Of a DNA stretch of 47,984 nt, positions 36,481 to 47,214 are shown piece by piece. Every line of letters starts with the position of its first letter. The stretch's first letter is position 1. This DNA is from Liolophura sinensis (Eukaryota > Mollusca > Polyplacophora > Chitonida > Chitonidae): NCBI RefSeq assembly GCF_032854445.1, contig NC_088307.1, positions 20,722,017 to 20,770,000 on the forward strand, given 5' to 3'. A program made the position numbers and the translations under genes. The notes under the pieces were generated by a model. It was not told where the DNA came from, searched no databases, and worked only from the letters and a program-made list of their open reading frames with translations.

Positions 36481-37287
36481 AAAAAGTTCTTAGCCCCACA
36501 GCGGATTTTGGTGCTGACTTTATTTATAATTTATCATATTGCAGTACATATTAAAATTTTTTTTTTATGGCATGCAACTGCGAGGAAATGCATACTCTTT
36601 TCAATGGTATTTCATTGATATTTAAATTTTCTTCTCCTTTAATTGTGAAACATTTCGCTATGTGGGGATGCCACGACTCCAAAATTTGTATTCAAGCAAT
36701 GTTCTGAAGTGGAACTGAAACTGAAAGCTATCAGAGTAAATACAAGGCAGTGATGGCATTAGCTTTTTGCATTGTTTCGTGTACAGCATTGTGCAGCACA
36801 GGCCTTTATGTCCGCATGGCCAGAAACAAACCACGCAACTTAATCTAGACAGTCTCTAACTTATTCTCAAAACACCACAGCTTATATTCCCATTGCATTT
36901 TGGAATGTCATGCATGCAAGATGACGCCAATTTCTCGTGGAATAATGCAGCTCTTGTGAATTTGTGCTTTCTGAGCTTATGAAACACAAAGTAGCATAGG
37001 CTTGGCCTTGTGAAAGACTGGTCTGTCCGTCAGGCTCTGTAGTCTTAATAATTACTGTACCCCCACAGACTCGCTTCACACCTGGGTTTGACTGATTGAC
37101 TGATTGCTCGTTTGACCCAGGTTCATCTGCAGCTTAGAATCCAGCGACGACTGATGATGTCTTGAATAGATAACGCATTCGCTACACAAGGTAAAGCTAG
37201 AGTAAAACAGAACTGTATAGCTGCGCACACATGTATCTTTTAGGCATGTGCTTTTACACATATAATATGGGAGTAACTTTTGTGCAT

Positions 37288-38180
37288 GTTGATCTAAAAT
37301 GCTGTAAATGACTTAAAATGCTGTAAATGACCTAAAATGACCTAAAATTTTATTCATGACTACAGTAAATGATCTAAAAGTTTGTCCATGACTACTGTAA
37401 ATGATCTAAAATTTTGTCCATGACTATGGTAAATGGTCTAAAATTTTATCCATACCTAAGGTAAATGGTCTAAGATTTTATCCATACCTAAGGTAAATGG
37501 TCTAAAATTGTATCCATACCTAAGGTAAATGGTCTAAAATTGTATCCATACCTAAGGTAAATGGTCTAAAATTTTATCCATGACTACTGTAAATGATCTA
37601 ACATTTTGTCCATGACCATGGTAAATGATGTAAAATTGTGTCCATGACTACAGTAAATGACCTAAAATTTTATCCATACCTTAGGTAAATGGTCTAAAAT
37701 TTTATCCATACCTAAGGTAAACAATCTAAAATTTTATCCATGACTACTGTAAATGATCTAAAATTTTATCCATACCTAAGGTAAACAATCTAAAATTTTT
37801 TCCATGATTACTGTAAATGATCTAAAGTTTTGTCAATACCTAAGGTAAATGATCTAAAATTTTGTCCATGACTACTGTAAATGATCTAACATTTTGTCCA
37901 TGACTATGGTAAATGATGTAAAATTGTGTCCATGACTACTTTAAATGACCTAAAATTTTATTCATACCTTAGGTAAATGGTCTAAAATTTTATCCATACC
38001 TAAGGTAAACAATCTAACATTTTGTCCATGACTACTGTAAATGACCTAAAATTTTATCCATACCTAAGGTAAATGATCTAAAATTTTATCCATGACTACT
38101 GTAAATGATCTAAAGTTTTGTCCATGACTACGGTAAATGGCCTAATATTTTATCCATGGCTACTGTAAATGACCTAAAAG
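37288..38180. repeat. Minisatellite of 32-bp units
   Basis: GTAAATGATCTAAAATTTTG then TCCATGACTACT repeats at exactly 32 bp (for example 37365 and 37397) for about 26 units, with a shorter-period degenerate start (37288-37364). Two spacer types alternate irregularly (CATGACTACTG and CATACCTAAGG). A run of distinctive units beginning GATCTAACATTTTG occurs at 37589 and again at 37877, 288 bp (9 units) apart. Confidence 0.96.
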
Positions 38181-38214
38181 TCTGCATTCTATTCTAAAGA
38201 TGTTACATATGTTT

Positions 38215-38310
38215 AAGGCGAGAGTACTGTCAGCTCTCCACCAAAGGCTGGTGGTTTTATTAGAGCACTCTGGTCTATTCCAGTTACAAACTTGACCGCA
38301 TTCACATTGA
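38215..38310 (+). repeat. Second fragment of the CCAAAGGCTGGTGG domain
   Basis: CCACCAAAGGCTGGTGGTTT, TATTAGAGCACTCTGGTCTA and AACTTGACCGCATTC parallel 27240-27320. It sits directly after the 32-bp minisatellite. Confidence 0.45.
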
Positions 38311-38924
38311 GCACAGCATTAAATACAAATCAATTCATCAACATGTTATGACATTCAGACAAAGGTGAATGATGACAACAGCCTTCAACCAAACTTGGTG
38401 ACAAGAGGTAAAAGCTGAGTTCAGTGTTAAGAGGCGCATCGGTACTGTAAAAAAAAAAACAACAAAAAAAAGCAACAAAAAAAAAAAAAAGAAAAGACAG
38501 CTTCATAGCTCAAATCTGGGAACAACAAAACAGATCTATAATGCTAAGTCTGCAACGTTTCCATGCTGAACAGATCGAGTCTTAATCATCGGGAAAGCGT
38601 AAAAAGGTACCCACATGACTGCTAGCTCACAATCTCTCCGTATATGTCATCACTGTGGTCTTCCAAATCAATAAGCTGTCAGGCGCGCCCTTTGCGTCAG
38701 CGCTTCTAGTATTTGTATTGTTCCCGCCAATATCTCACGAACCGCCTGACAACCACACATGGTGCAGTCAAATGGTCACATGACCCCCTTCCCCACCTAT
38801 CCTTCAGCCCATATATCCACAATTCTGACTCAGACTCTGCTATTATCATCATTTTGGACACAGGAACCCAAAGCTTTCTGTTGATGATACTGTTATATTT
38901 CTTCAACTATTTCGTATGTTTGTA

Positions 38925-39155
38925 AGATCTTTATTTAAGCATATTCTGAGGGCATATATTCTGTGTGGACTGATAAAATTATACTTTTTGACCAGCCTAA
39001 CCAATGTAGTTTGTCTCCAAAATCAATCATTTATATGATTGGAGTTTTACACTGTACTAACGAAAATTTCACTTATACCATGACACCTCCAAAAATCGAG
39101 TGCACAAATCACACTGAAACTGCTCTTTCTTGCAGAAAAATGGTTGAAGAATGAA
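38925..39155 (+). repeat. Dispersed repeat family A, copy interrupted by a SINE fragment
   Basis: TTTATTTAAGCATATTCTGA, TGTGTGGACTGATAAAATTA and GTTTGTCTCCAAAATCAA precede, and CTCCAAAAATCG, CACTGAAACTGCTCTTTC and TTGCAGAAAAATGGTTGA follow, the 60-bp SINE piece at 39027-39086. Confidence 0.62.
39027..39086 (-). mobile_element. 60-bp Meta-type SINE 3' fragment with near-perfect TSD
   Basis: Only ATGATTGGAGTTTTACACTG, TACTAACGAAAATTTCACTT and ATACCATGACAC remain, matching the terminal 3' module. CTCCAAAATCAA (39015-39026) and CTCCAAAAATCGA (39087-39099) flank it, and the surrounding sequence is one copy of dispersed family A. It is among the shortest retroposition products here. Confidence 0.72.
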
Positions 39156-39439
39156 GATATGACTACCTGTATATCACATACAGAATTTCTGAATGCTACA
39201 ATATAGCTAGCTGCCCAAGAAGGCTCAACTGGAATGAGAATTTGAGCTGTTAAAAAACACAATCTGCTGCCATAAGATGAACAATTTCACTTAAAGCTGT
39301 ACACACAGGATAAGGACATCGCACAAAGTCTACAAACTGAATGTTTCCAAATTAATTACGTATTAAATTAAAACCACAATGTTTCACGGACATATGAAAT
39401 GCTGCATTTCACCTATAGTTTGGTATGCAAAAAATTCAC

Positions 39440-39540
39440 CTTCAGAAGCCTTAAAATAATACTTTTGATGACAAATTTTTCTGAAAAGAAATACATGGAA
39501 CTTAAATGAGCCTATATGGTGAGCGGATGAATCAACTGAG
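39440..39540 (-). repeat. Dispersed repeat family C, copy 3
   Basis: On the minus strand: AGTTGATTCATCCGC, GTATTTCTTTTCAG, TGTCATCAAAAGTATTATTT and AAGGCTTCTGAAGG, in the order of copy 1. Confidence 0.42.
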
Positions 39541-39604
39541 CAGATGAGTCAGTGAGCAGATGAATCAGTGAGCGAATGAATCAGTGAGCGAATGAATCAG
39601 TCAG
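39519..39604. repeat. Short 16-bp tandem repeat
   Basis: TGAGCAGATGAATCAG and variants (GAGCGGATGAATCA, TGAGCGAATGAATCAG) are repeated about five times. It abuts dispersed family C copy 3. Confidence 0.8.
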
Positions 39605-40536
39605 AATCAAGCAAAATGTAGCCCACGAAAAATTCTAAACTTCAGATATTTCAGATTCTTTACGTTGAAATATCATAAGCTACTGGCAATCTTATTCAAA
39701 GATGCATGAGATCACAAAATGAATGCACAGCACTGAATTCATGCCAAAGTACAGCCAAAAGCTTTAAGTATTATGTCTAGCTCAAGGCACAGGGTGTGCA
39801 GTTCACGTCATGTTCGCTTCAGTTTTAGTAACTTTATCCACAGTCTTCTTCCTAGAGATACACAGCTACTTTCGTATAAAAACACGCCCTGAATTATCTC
39901 TCTGAGTAGCCCAATATATATATTTTGACATGAGTGAAAAAAAAAGAAAAAAAAAAACACATTGGTCTTGAAATTTTCCTTAAATACCCATCCAAAAAAA
40001 TTGCACCAAGATTTCTGGCTTTCTCCCAAAATCTTACACCTGCAACCCCTACTATGGAATCTTGGACCTTCCCATTATGTGCAGGGCTAGGTTATCTGCA
40101 TCCACAGGAAATGAGTCCAATATGTTGGGAGGGAAGTGGTTTAGACCACACACATATCAAACATCCTGTACCTTAGGATAAACACTCATTCGTGAGATAA
40201 AGCAGAAGGTTTCCTTCACTGTTCTTTTTGAGAAAATCACGGGAACCATATTTTTCAATCCCCTCTCGAGAAGCTATCCAAAACCTCTACATTTCATGGT
40301 TGGGGATGATTAAATTAATTATAGAGTTATGTGCTGTAATTACTTTTTTATATACAGAATCAATTTCCCTTCTGTGTTTTTGTGCAGGTATGTACATCTC
40401 ACACATACTTAGTAGTGACACATGCATAATGTGTGCCAGACATGTTATTTAACACATTCGTGGACGATACCATGTGGCACAGTTTTGAGACTGCATGGTC
40501 TCAATGCAACGTAATTAAATCAGTTATGGGGTCATG

Positions 40537-42058
40537 ACAGCTTTACATCAGTCAAGAGGTCTGCGAGAGCGATGTCCTTCTCTCCAGGCTGCGGCCTTAC
40601 GTCAGTCATGAGGACTGTGGCAGCGATGTCCTTCTGTCCAGGCTGCAGCCTTACGTCAGTCATGAGGACTGTGGCAGCGATGTCCTTCTGTCCAGGCTGC
40701 GGCCTTACGTCAGTCATGAGGACTGTGGCAGCGATGTCCTTCTGTCCAGGCTGTGGCCTTACGTCAGTCATGAGGACTGTGGCAGCAATGTCCTTCTGTC
40801 CAGGCTGCGGCCTTACATCAGTCATGAGGACTGTGGCAGCGATGTCCTTCTGTCCAGGCTGCAGCCTTACATCAGTCATGAGGACTGTGGCAGCAATGTC
40901 CTTCTGTCCAGGCTGCGGCCTTACGTCAGTCATGAGGTCTGTGGCAGCGATGTCCTTCTGTCCAGGCTGTGGCCTTACGTCAGTCATGAGGTCTGTGGCA
41001 GCGATGTCCTTCTGTCCAGGCTGCAGCCTTACGTCAGTCATGAGGTCTGAGGCAGCGATGTCCTTCTGTCCAGGCTGCGGCCTTACATCAGTCATGAGGA
41101 CTGTGGCAGCGATGTCCTTCTGTCCAGGCTGTGGCCTTACGTCAGTCATGAGGTCTGTGGCAGCGATGTCCTTCTGTCCAGGCTGCAGCCTTACATCAGT
41201 CATGAGGACTGTGGCAGCGATGTCCTTCTGTCCAGGCTGCGGCCTTACGTCAGTCATGAGGTCTGTGGCAGCGATGTCCTTCTGTCCAGGCTGTGGCCTT
41301 ACATCAGTCATGAGGTCTGTGGCAGCGATGTCCTTCTGTCCAGGCTGCAGCCTTACGTCAGTCATGAGGTCTGAGGCAGCGATGTCCTTCTGTCCAGGCT
41401 GCGGCCTTACATCAGTCATGAGGACTGTGGCAGCGATGTCCTTCTGTCCAGGCTGCGGCCTTACATCAGTCATGAGGTCTGAGGGAGCGATGTCCTTCTG
41501 TCCAGGCTGCAGCCTTACATCAGTCATGAGGACTGTGGCAGCAATGTCCTTCTGTCCAGGCTGCGGCCTTACGTCAGTCATGAGGACTGTGGCAGCGATG
41601 TCCTTCTGTCCAGGCTGTGGCCTTACGTCAATCATGAGGTCTGTGGCAGCGATGTCCTTCTGTCCAGGCTGCAGCCTTACATCAGTCATGAGGTCTGAGG
41701 CAGCAATGTCCTTCTGTCCAGGCTGCGGCCTTACGTCAGTCATGAGGACTGTGGCAGCGATGTCCTTCTGTCCAGGCTGCGGCCTTACGTCAGTCATGAG
41801 GACTGTGGCAGCGATGTCCTTCTGTCCAGGCTGCAGCATTATGTTAGCCATGAATTTTGGGCTGTGGTTCCTTCTAGCAAGGTTGCAGCTTCATGTCATT
41901 CATGAGGTTTGGGGCTGTTTTTTCCCTGATGACCTGGCTGCAGCATGATTTCAATCATGAGGTTTGGGGATGTGGTTTTCTGCTGGCCAGGTCGCAGCCT
42001 TATGTCAGTCAAGAGATTTGGGGATGTGGTTTCCTCCTTGCCTGGCTACAGCCTTATA
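40537..42058. repeat. Minisatellite of 54-bp units, open on both strands
   Basis: Twenty-three full units and one broken unit run from 40572, with decayed units at both edges (to about 42058). Because 54 is a multiple of 3 and no unit contains a stop, the plus strand is open for 458 codons (40572-41948; 18-residue unit MSFCPGCGLTSVMRTVAA) and the minus strand for 439 codons (40532-41851; unit MTDVRPQPGQKDIAATVL). Substitutions between units are about equally synonymous and non-synonymous in both readings, and there is no splice, signal-peptide or domain evidence. I therefore annotate it as a repeat lying in the LRP intron and not as a gene. A lineage-specific repetitive protein cannot be fully excluded. 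Confidence 0.95.
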
Positions 42059-42876
42059 AGTAACTCACTTTGTGATCTAGGGTTTTGTTTTAAATTTGAA
42101 TTTTGAATTTTTGTAATGAACATTAACTCAAGTGTGACCAGGATTGTACGATTTAACCTAATAAATCATATCTCCATTGTCAGCCAATCAGCATCTATTT
42201 TCCACATTCCTCTCGCCTATTTCAGTCACAAATTCTTCCACTTCAGCTAGGCCACTAATAACGTAACTAGTATCTCATGAACTTACTCGAGCACAGTACT
42301 TGCTTATGTACTGGTATAATTTGGTATGCTATCTCACTGTGTTTCCAACGCAGCAGCAATGTATGCAAACTCACAAGCACATTCTCTCTCTCTCTCTCAT
42401 TGAGCACAGCCTGTTAAGCCATGCAGTCAATTCCGTGTAAATTTAAACCGAAGCCGACAGTGGCATCTACCTTGCATTATTGGGCTTACATGTACCTAGA
42501 CACAGCACAAAAAAACTTGATGCTACAACAGTGATAAAATGCTTTTGGTTACTTACACCACAAACAAAAAATTAACTCTGGGCCATTACAGCTGTCTTGT
42601 CAATCACAGTGCCAAAGTGCCAGCAGAAATCTGATCACAAATATGAATTGTTAGATTGTGCGATATTTAACTGCGGATCGCAAACTGCTTATACTGAATT
42701 CCATGAAAATAAATGTACAATCGACCAGTTAGCATTAAATATTTTCTCTTGATAATTAATTGGGATGCCACAGTTTTGGTAACTGAAAATTATGAAACAC
42801 AGCAGAACTTTGTTATTCTGAAAATCTGACCACAGACCTCTTGTAATTAGACACTATACACTATACCTAACTTACC

Positions 42877-42895
42877 TATATATACAGATATATAC

Positions 42896-42967
<72 letters not shown>

Positions 42968-42988
42968 ATTATTATTATTATTATTAGT
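42877..42988. repeat. (TA)n then (TAT)n microsatellite
   Basis: TATATACAGA units lead into about 31 TA dinucleotides and then about eight ATT triplets. The minus-strand Ile/Tyr-rich open frame over it is an artefact. Confidence 0.96.
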
Positions 42989-44530
42989 ATTTGATAATAA
43001 ACCAACCATTGCATTTGATCTAAAATTCTGAACATGACTAATTAACTTTTTCTTTATGATGCTGATGGTTTGGTTTTTGTTTGGAGGGCAGGGTGATATC
43101 CTACTGGAAAAAAGGAATTAAATTTCACAGCCAAAATGTAACATTTTATGACCTTAATTAAATTCATTTTCTTGCATAACTTTTAAGGCAAATACACACA
43201 GTATCTCATTTACCTTATTAGTTTTTGTCATCCTCATTTATAACTTCACAATTTGATAAAATACATGAATTACTTTGGAATCTATTAAAATAATATCCCC
43301 TGTTTACATATTCTTGTTTTCCCAATTATAAATCATTGCTTACCTGATCAGTCTTAAAGTCTTGGTTTGCACAGCATATAACAAAGACACTGTGCATCTT
43401 TGCTGCGGTTTCCAATTTCACAAGTAGAAATTTTTCAGAAACATTACGCCCCTCCAACTGCCACAACTAAACATCATGCTGTGCTTATAAGCTTAACATT
43501 TTAGTCACCATAAGCAATTCCATGCGACTTCTCCATGTAAGAAAAAAAAAAGAAAGAGTCCAAAAAAGAGTTGTGAAGTATAGACCAGTCACTGTCTGTC
43601 TTGACAGCATCACACAGGGACAATGGCATATGTAAATACAATTCTCTAAACAACAGCTTAACAGATGCTGGAAAATGGGATTCCAAGTTTTCTAAACACT
43701 CATGCATGTGGGAGGAGTGTCTGGCTCTCACACAGCATATAAATACCAAGTTTTAGTCTTTTGTGTTTGTTTATACAGAAAATGAAGTGATTTTGCAGAG
43801 TTGAATACAGTGCAATATTAGCCGTCTTCTGGGTTGCTGAGAACAGCTGTGTACACAGTACTAGGCTTGGGCAGACAGATTACACCCCACCCCAGGGGGA
43901 CGCAGAGACAATGCGGGCAAGTGCTCCTGGGTTAATTTCCATGTCTGTATGTCACTTATAAACCATGACCCGGACCTTCCAGTCCCCAAACACAAGTTTC
44001 ATGTCCAAAACAGCCTATAACAAAAGTTTCAAAATGAATACGTCCAAGAAATAATATACAAATACAACAAATATGTACGAGCTAAAATTGGTCACCAGTT
44101 TTCAAAGATGCTGGGAAGATAGTCTTTTTTTTTAGGCATGGGATCCAGCAAATTCAAATTTCAAACTCGAAAAGCAAAAAGAATGTGTCCAACAAAAATA
44201 TCGAAAAACAGTAAAACATACAACAGCCAGAAGCAATCCCCAGTTTACACAGATGCTGGGAACAGGGTCAATATGTCAGGCATGGGGCAGGGTCAATATG
44301 TCCATCAAAATTTCAAACATAATCCAATAATGATTTCCAGGTTCAAGACAAATTTAAGTAACTAAGTTGCATTTTTGTTGTACATTCAACTCAGTGAAAC
44401 TATATCTGCTTTGAGAACATGGCAAAGACTAGAAAATAATAAAGGTATCTGTTGTAAGGTTTATCCAAAGAGAACCGAGTGGAACTGTATCTGCTTCTGA
44501 GAACGTATCACAAAGAGCAACAGAGAAAAA

Positions 44531-44793
44531 TTTATTTATTTATTTATTTGATTGGTGTTTTACGCCGTACTCAAGAATATTTCACTTATACGACGGCGGC
44601 CAACATTATGGTGGGAGGAAACTGGGCAGAGCCCGGGGGGAACCCACGACCTTCCGCAGGTTGCTGTCAGACCTTCCCAGCAGAGAGGAAGCCAGCATGA
44701 GCTGGACTTGAACTCACAGCGACCGCATTGGTGAGAGGCTCCCAGGTCATTACGCTGCACTAGCGAGCTAACCAACTGAGCCACGGAGGCCCC
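44531..44793 (-). mobile_element. Full-length tRNA-headed Meta-type SINE
   Basis: The structure is complete, from the (TTTA)n tail through TTTTACGCCGTACTCAAG, the core, and GGACTTGAACTCACAGCGAC (B-box side) to TGAGCCACGGAGGCCCC. Flanks AGCAACAGAGAAAAA and AGCACAAGAAAAAAA resemble a decayed duplication. Low divergence from the 21131 copy suggests a fairly recent insertion. Confidence 0.9.
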
Positions 44794-44942
44794 TAGCACA
44801 AGAAAAAAAAAAACAAGGTTATTTGCTCAAACGTTTAACACAGACAACCCAATGAACGGGTATCTGCTATCAAGAACACTGCATAGAGCACAATGGATGT
44901 AAGAGACAATTCATTCAGCACTGAATTCATATTGTATATCTG

Positions 44943-45266
44943 CTGATTTATTTATTTTGTTTATTAGATTAGTGTTTGTTGTTGGACAAATTCACCCCAT
45001 AGCATCGCAAGTTTTAAGTCTGATTTTCATGGCAGTTTTCATAGCTTCCCCCCCCCCCCCCCCCCCCGCCATAGGCGAAGTGTATTATGTCATAGCCATT
45101 TTGTCCATCTTTCCGTCTATATCTCCAACAGTTTTTGGGGGCAGAGTTTTCATTTTTGTTGGGTAAGTACATACACAGGTGGCGATGTGTCGTGACTCAC
45201 ATTTGTCAAGATTATTTCACTTACATGACAGTGGCCAGCACTATAGTAGGCGGAAACAAGGCAGAA
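44943..45266 (-). mobile_element. Possible Meta-type SINE split by a 200-bp insertion
   Basis: ATTAGATTAGTGTTTG near 44963-44978 looks like the SINE 3' end. The rest of the module (TCAAGATTATTTCACTTACA, GTGGCCAGCACTATAGTAGG) resumes near 45190. The intervening block holds a 20-bp C run (45048-45067) and CGCCATAGGCGAAGTGTATT, then TATGTCATAGCCATTTTGTC, which looks like part of another dispersed repeat. The split is inferred. Confidence 0.45.
45048..45067. repeat. 20-bp C homopolymer
   Basis: C run inside the block that may split a SINE at 44943-45266. Confidence 0.93.
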
Positions 45267-46410
45267 CGATCAGAATGGGGTAAAAAGATTACCGTGCATA
45301 ACCAAGAGTCATGAGCGAAATACACAGATCATCGTAGATGGTTTTAGAAAGATGATAATTATCTTTAGTCGTTCTGGTCATTTACTAATGGATCTATACC
45401 CTCGTATTTCTGTGGTGTTTTATGATAAAAGACGCAGTAATTAGACACGATTTTGTCCTTTGAAACAGCAAGAAGGTAAAAAAAAATACTACATATGTAC
45501 ATGCGTATAATTAGTGTCATGAATATCGAATGTGTAATTCAGTTAAAATTGCCACCATATCCAAAATAAACGAGCAAATCAAAGGTCTAAAGCTCATTAA
45601 GCTCTACACACTTAAGCTGTAGGTAAATATACAGGTGTATTCCCTGATTACTCATCAATCCAAAGAGTAAATGTTGACGGTAACAAGCCTCGCAGTGGGA
45701 AAGGGCAAGTTGGGGGAGGTTATTTATTTACAGGCGGATTTTTACAGGTAGCTGGTAGTCACCGAGACAAGTGTTTATTTTCAGGATGATAGTCTTGAGG
45801 CATTGTGGGAAGGGCCATCATGAATCATGCAGCGAGAAGACAGACTCGAGTAGTTATCACACGATGAACTTGCACAGAGTTTCCTCCTCCACCAAATGTT
45901 GTTTCCCAAGAGACTAGGCAATAGACATGTAGATACAAGAGCACCATGCACTCCACTAAAGAAACGGCAGTTCCAGAAACGTGCTACTAGGCACATTGCT
46001 GCCTGAACTCAATCTGCTGAGTGGAGCTAACCACAACAGACGCAAAACCAAACAACAGGGTTGTCCGTGAATGATTAAAGTATTCCATTACTTTATCTGA
46101 GTCGCACAATAATTCGAACGTGGAATCAAATATCTTGAAAGATCTAAAGGTCTTTTCTGTTCTTTTTTTCTTTTCTCGTAACATCTTTGTCAGATGTTAA
46201 AAAAAAACATCGAATAAAACGTCTACAATGTCCTTTTCATTCTCCTGAACAGCTTAAGACATGTCCCGAACAGCCCTATGCAGATCAATGTCCTTATTTA
46301 CGAAATTCATTCATCAGAACATTATAAGAAAATAATTGCATTACAATTTTTTTCTTACCTTTGCCATTTGCCAGGGGGCGTTTCAACACACAGTCGCCAC
46401 ATGTTACACT

Positions 46411-46465
46411 GGGTGGTGGTGAGGTGGGTGGGGGGGGGGGGGGGGAGGGGTGAGAGGTGGTGGGG
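46411..46465. repeat. G-rich tract
   Basis: GGGTGGTGGTGAGGTGGGTG followed by a G run and further GGTGG motifs. Several G blocks on one strand could fold as a quadruplex. Confidence 0.92.
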
Positions 46466-46975
46466 GGATTACATCCTGAATATTTGATTACAAAACTAGA
46501 TCCATTTTGCCCTGTAGGCTTCAATTTCTGTGAAAGCTTTTCACAGATTAGCTTGCAAAGATAAAACTTTTTCTCCTATATAAACAGGCAGAAACTTTAC
46601 ATCCCACAAGATAAGTCAAGGTCACTCTTAAAAACTAAAATAGCATGTTTACTGTATGAAAATATTCTTTGTAACACCATTATGATATTACATCAGCTCC
46701 ACAAAATAATACATCTACCCCTTTCACAGACTAATGAAATCAAAAAGACCAACCTAGTGATTTGAAATAAGAACAAAATAAAATGATAAATTCTGCACTA
46801 AACATCCCAGCAGAAAGACTGAAGCTCATGTATGTAAACAGATAAAAAAATTACCTGGAGCCAGTTATAAAAATTATAATAATTTTTTATTGTAACTCCA
46901 TAAATTGTTTAAATGTAGTGAAGTGAAAACATGAAAATGACATGCATGTTGATATTCAACTTCAATATTTTCCTG

Positions 46976-47214
46976 TTTATTTATTTATTTATTTGATTGG
47001 TGTTTTACGCTGTACTCAAGAATATTTCACTTATACGACGACGGCCAGCATTATGGTGGGAGGAAACCAGGCAGAGTCTGGTGGAAACCCACGATCATCC
47101 ACAGAGAGGAAGCCAGCATGTGCTGGACTTGAACTCATGGCGACCGCATTGGTGAGAGGCTCCTTGGTCATTACCCTGCTCTAGCACACTAACCAACTGA
47201 GCCACGGAGGCCCC
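46976..47214 (-). mobile_element. Meta-type SINE with head but internal deletion
   Basis: Tail, core and tRNA-like head (TGAGCCACGGAGGCCCC end) are all present, but the segment that normally holds GCAGGTTGCTGGCAGACC and the next few dozen bases is missing between CACGATCATCCACA and GAGAGGAAGCCAGCATG. It sits about 280 bp from the 47.5-kb exon. Confidence 0.88.

Noticed and set aside
37288-38180. Regular 32-bp repeats resembling a CRISPR array
   Set aside because: Units are directly tandem with no unique spacers, and the context is an animal intron. The same applies to the 54-bp and 86-bp arrays.
40532-41948. Long open frames on both strands as genuine protein-coding genes
   Set aside because: The unit is 54 bp without stops, so both strands are open by construction. 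There is no domain, splice or codon-bias support. Kept only as a finding.
42847-43035. Ile/Tyr-rich frame resembling a membrane segment
   Set aside because: It is the translation of a (TA)n/(ATT)n microsatellite.
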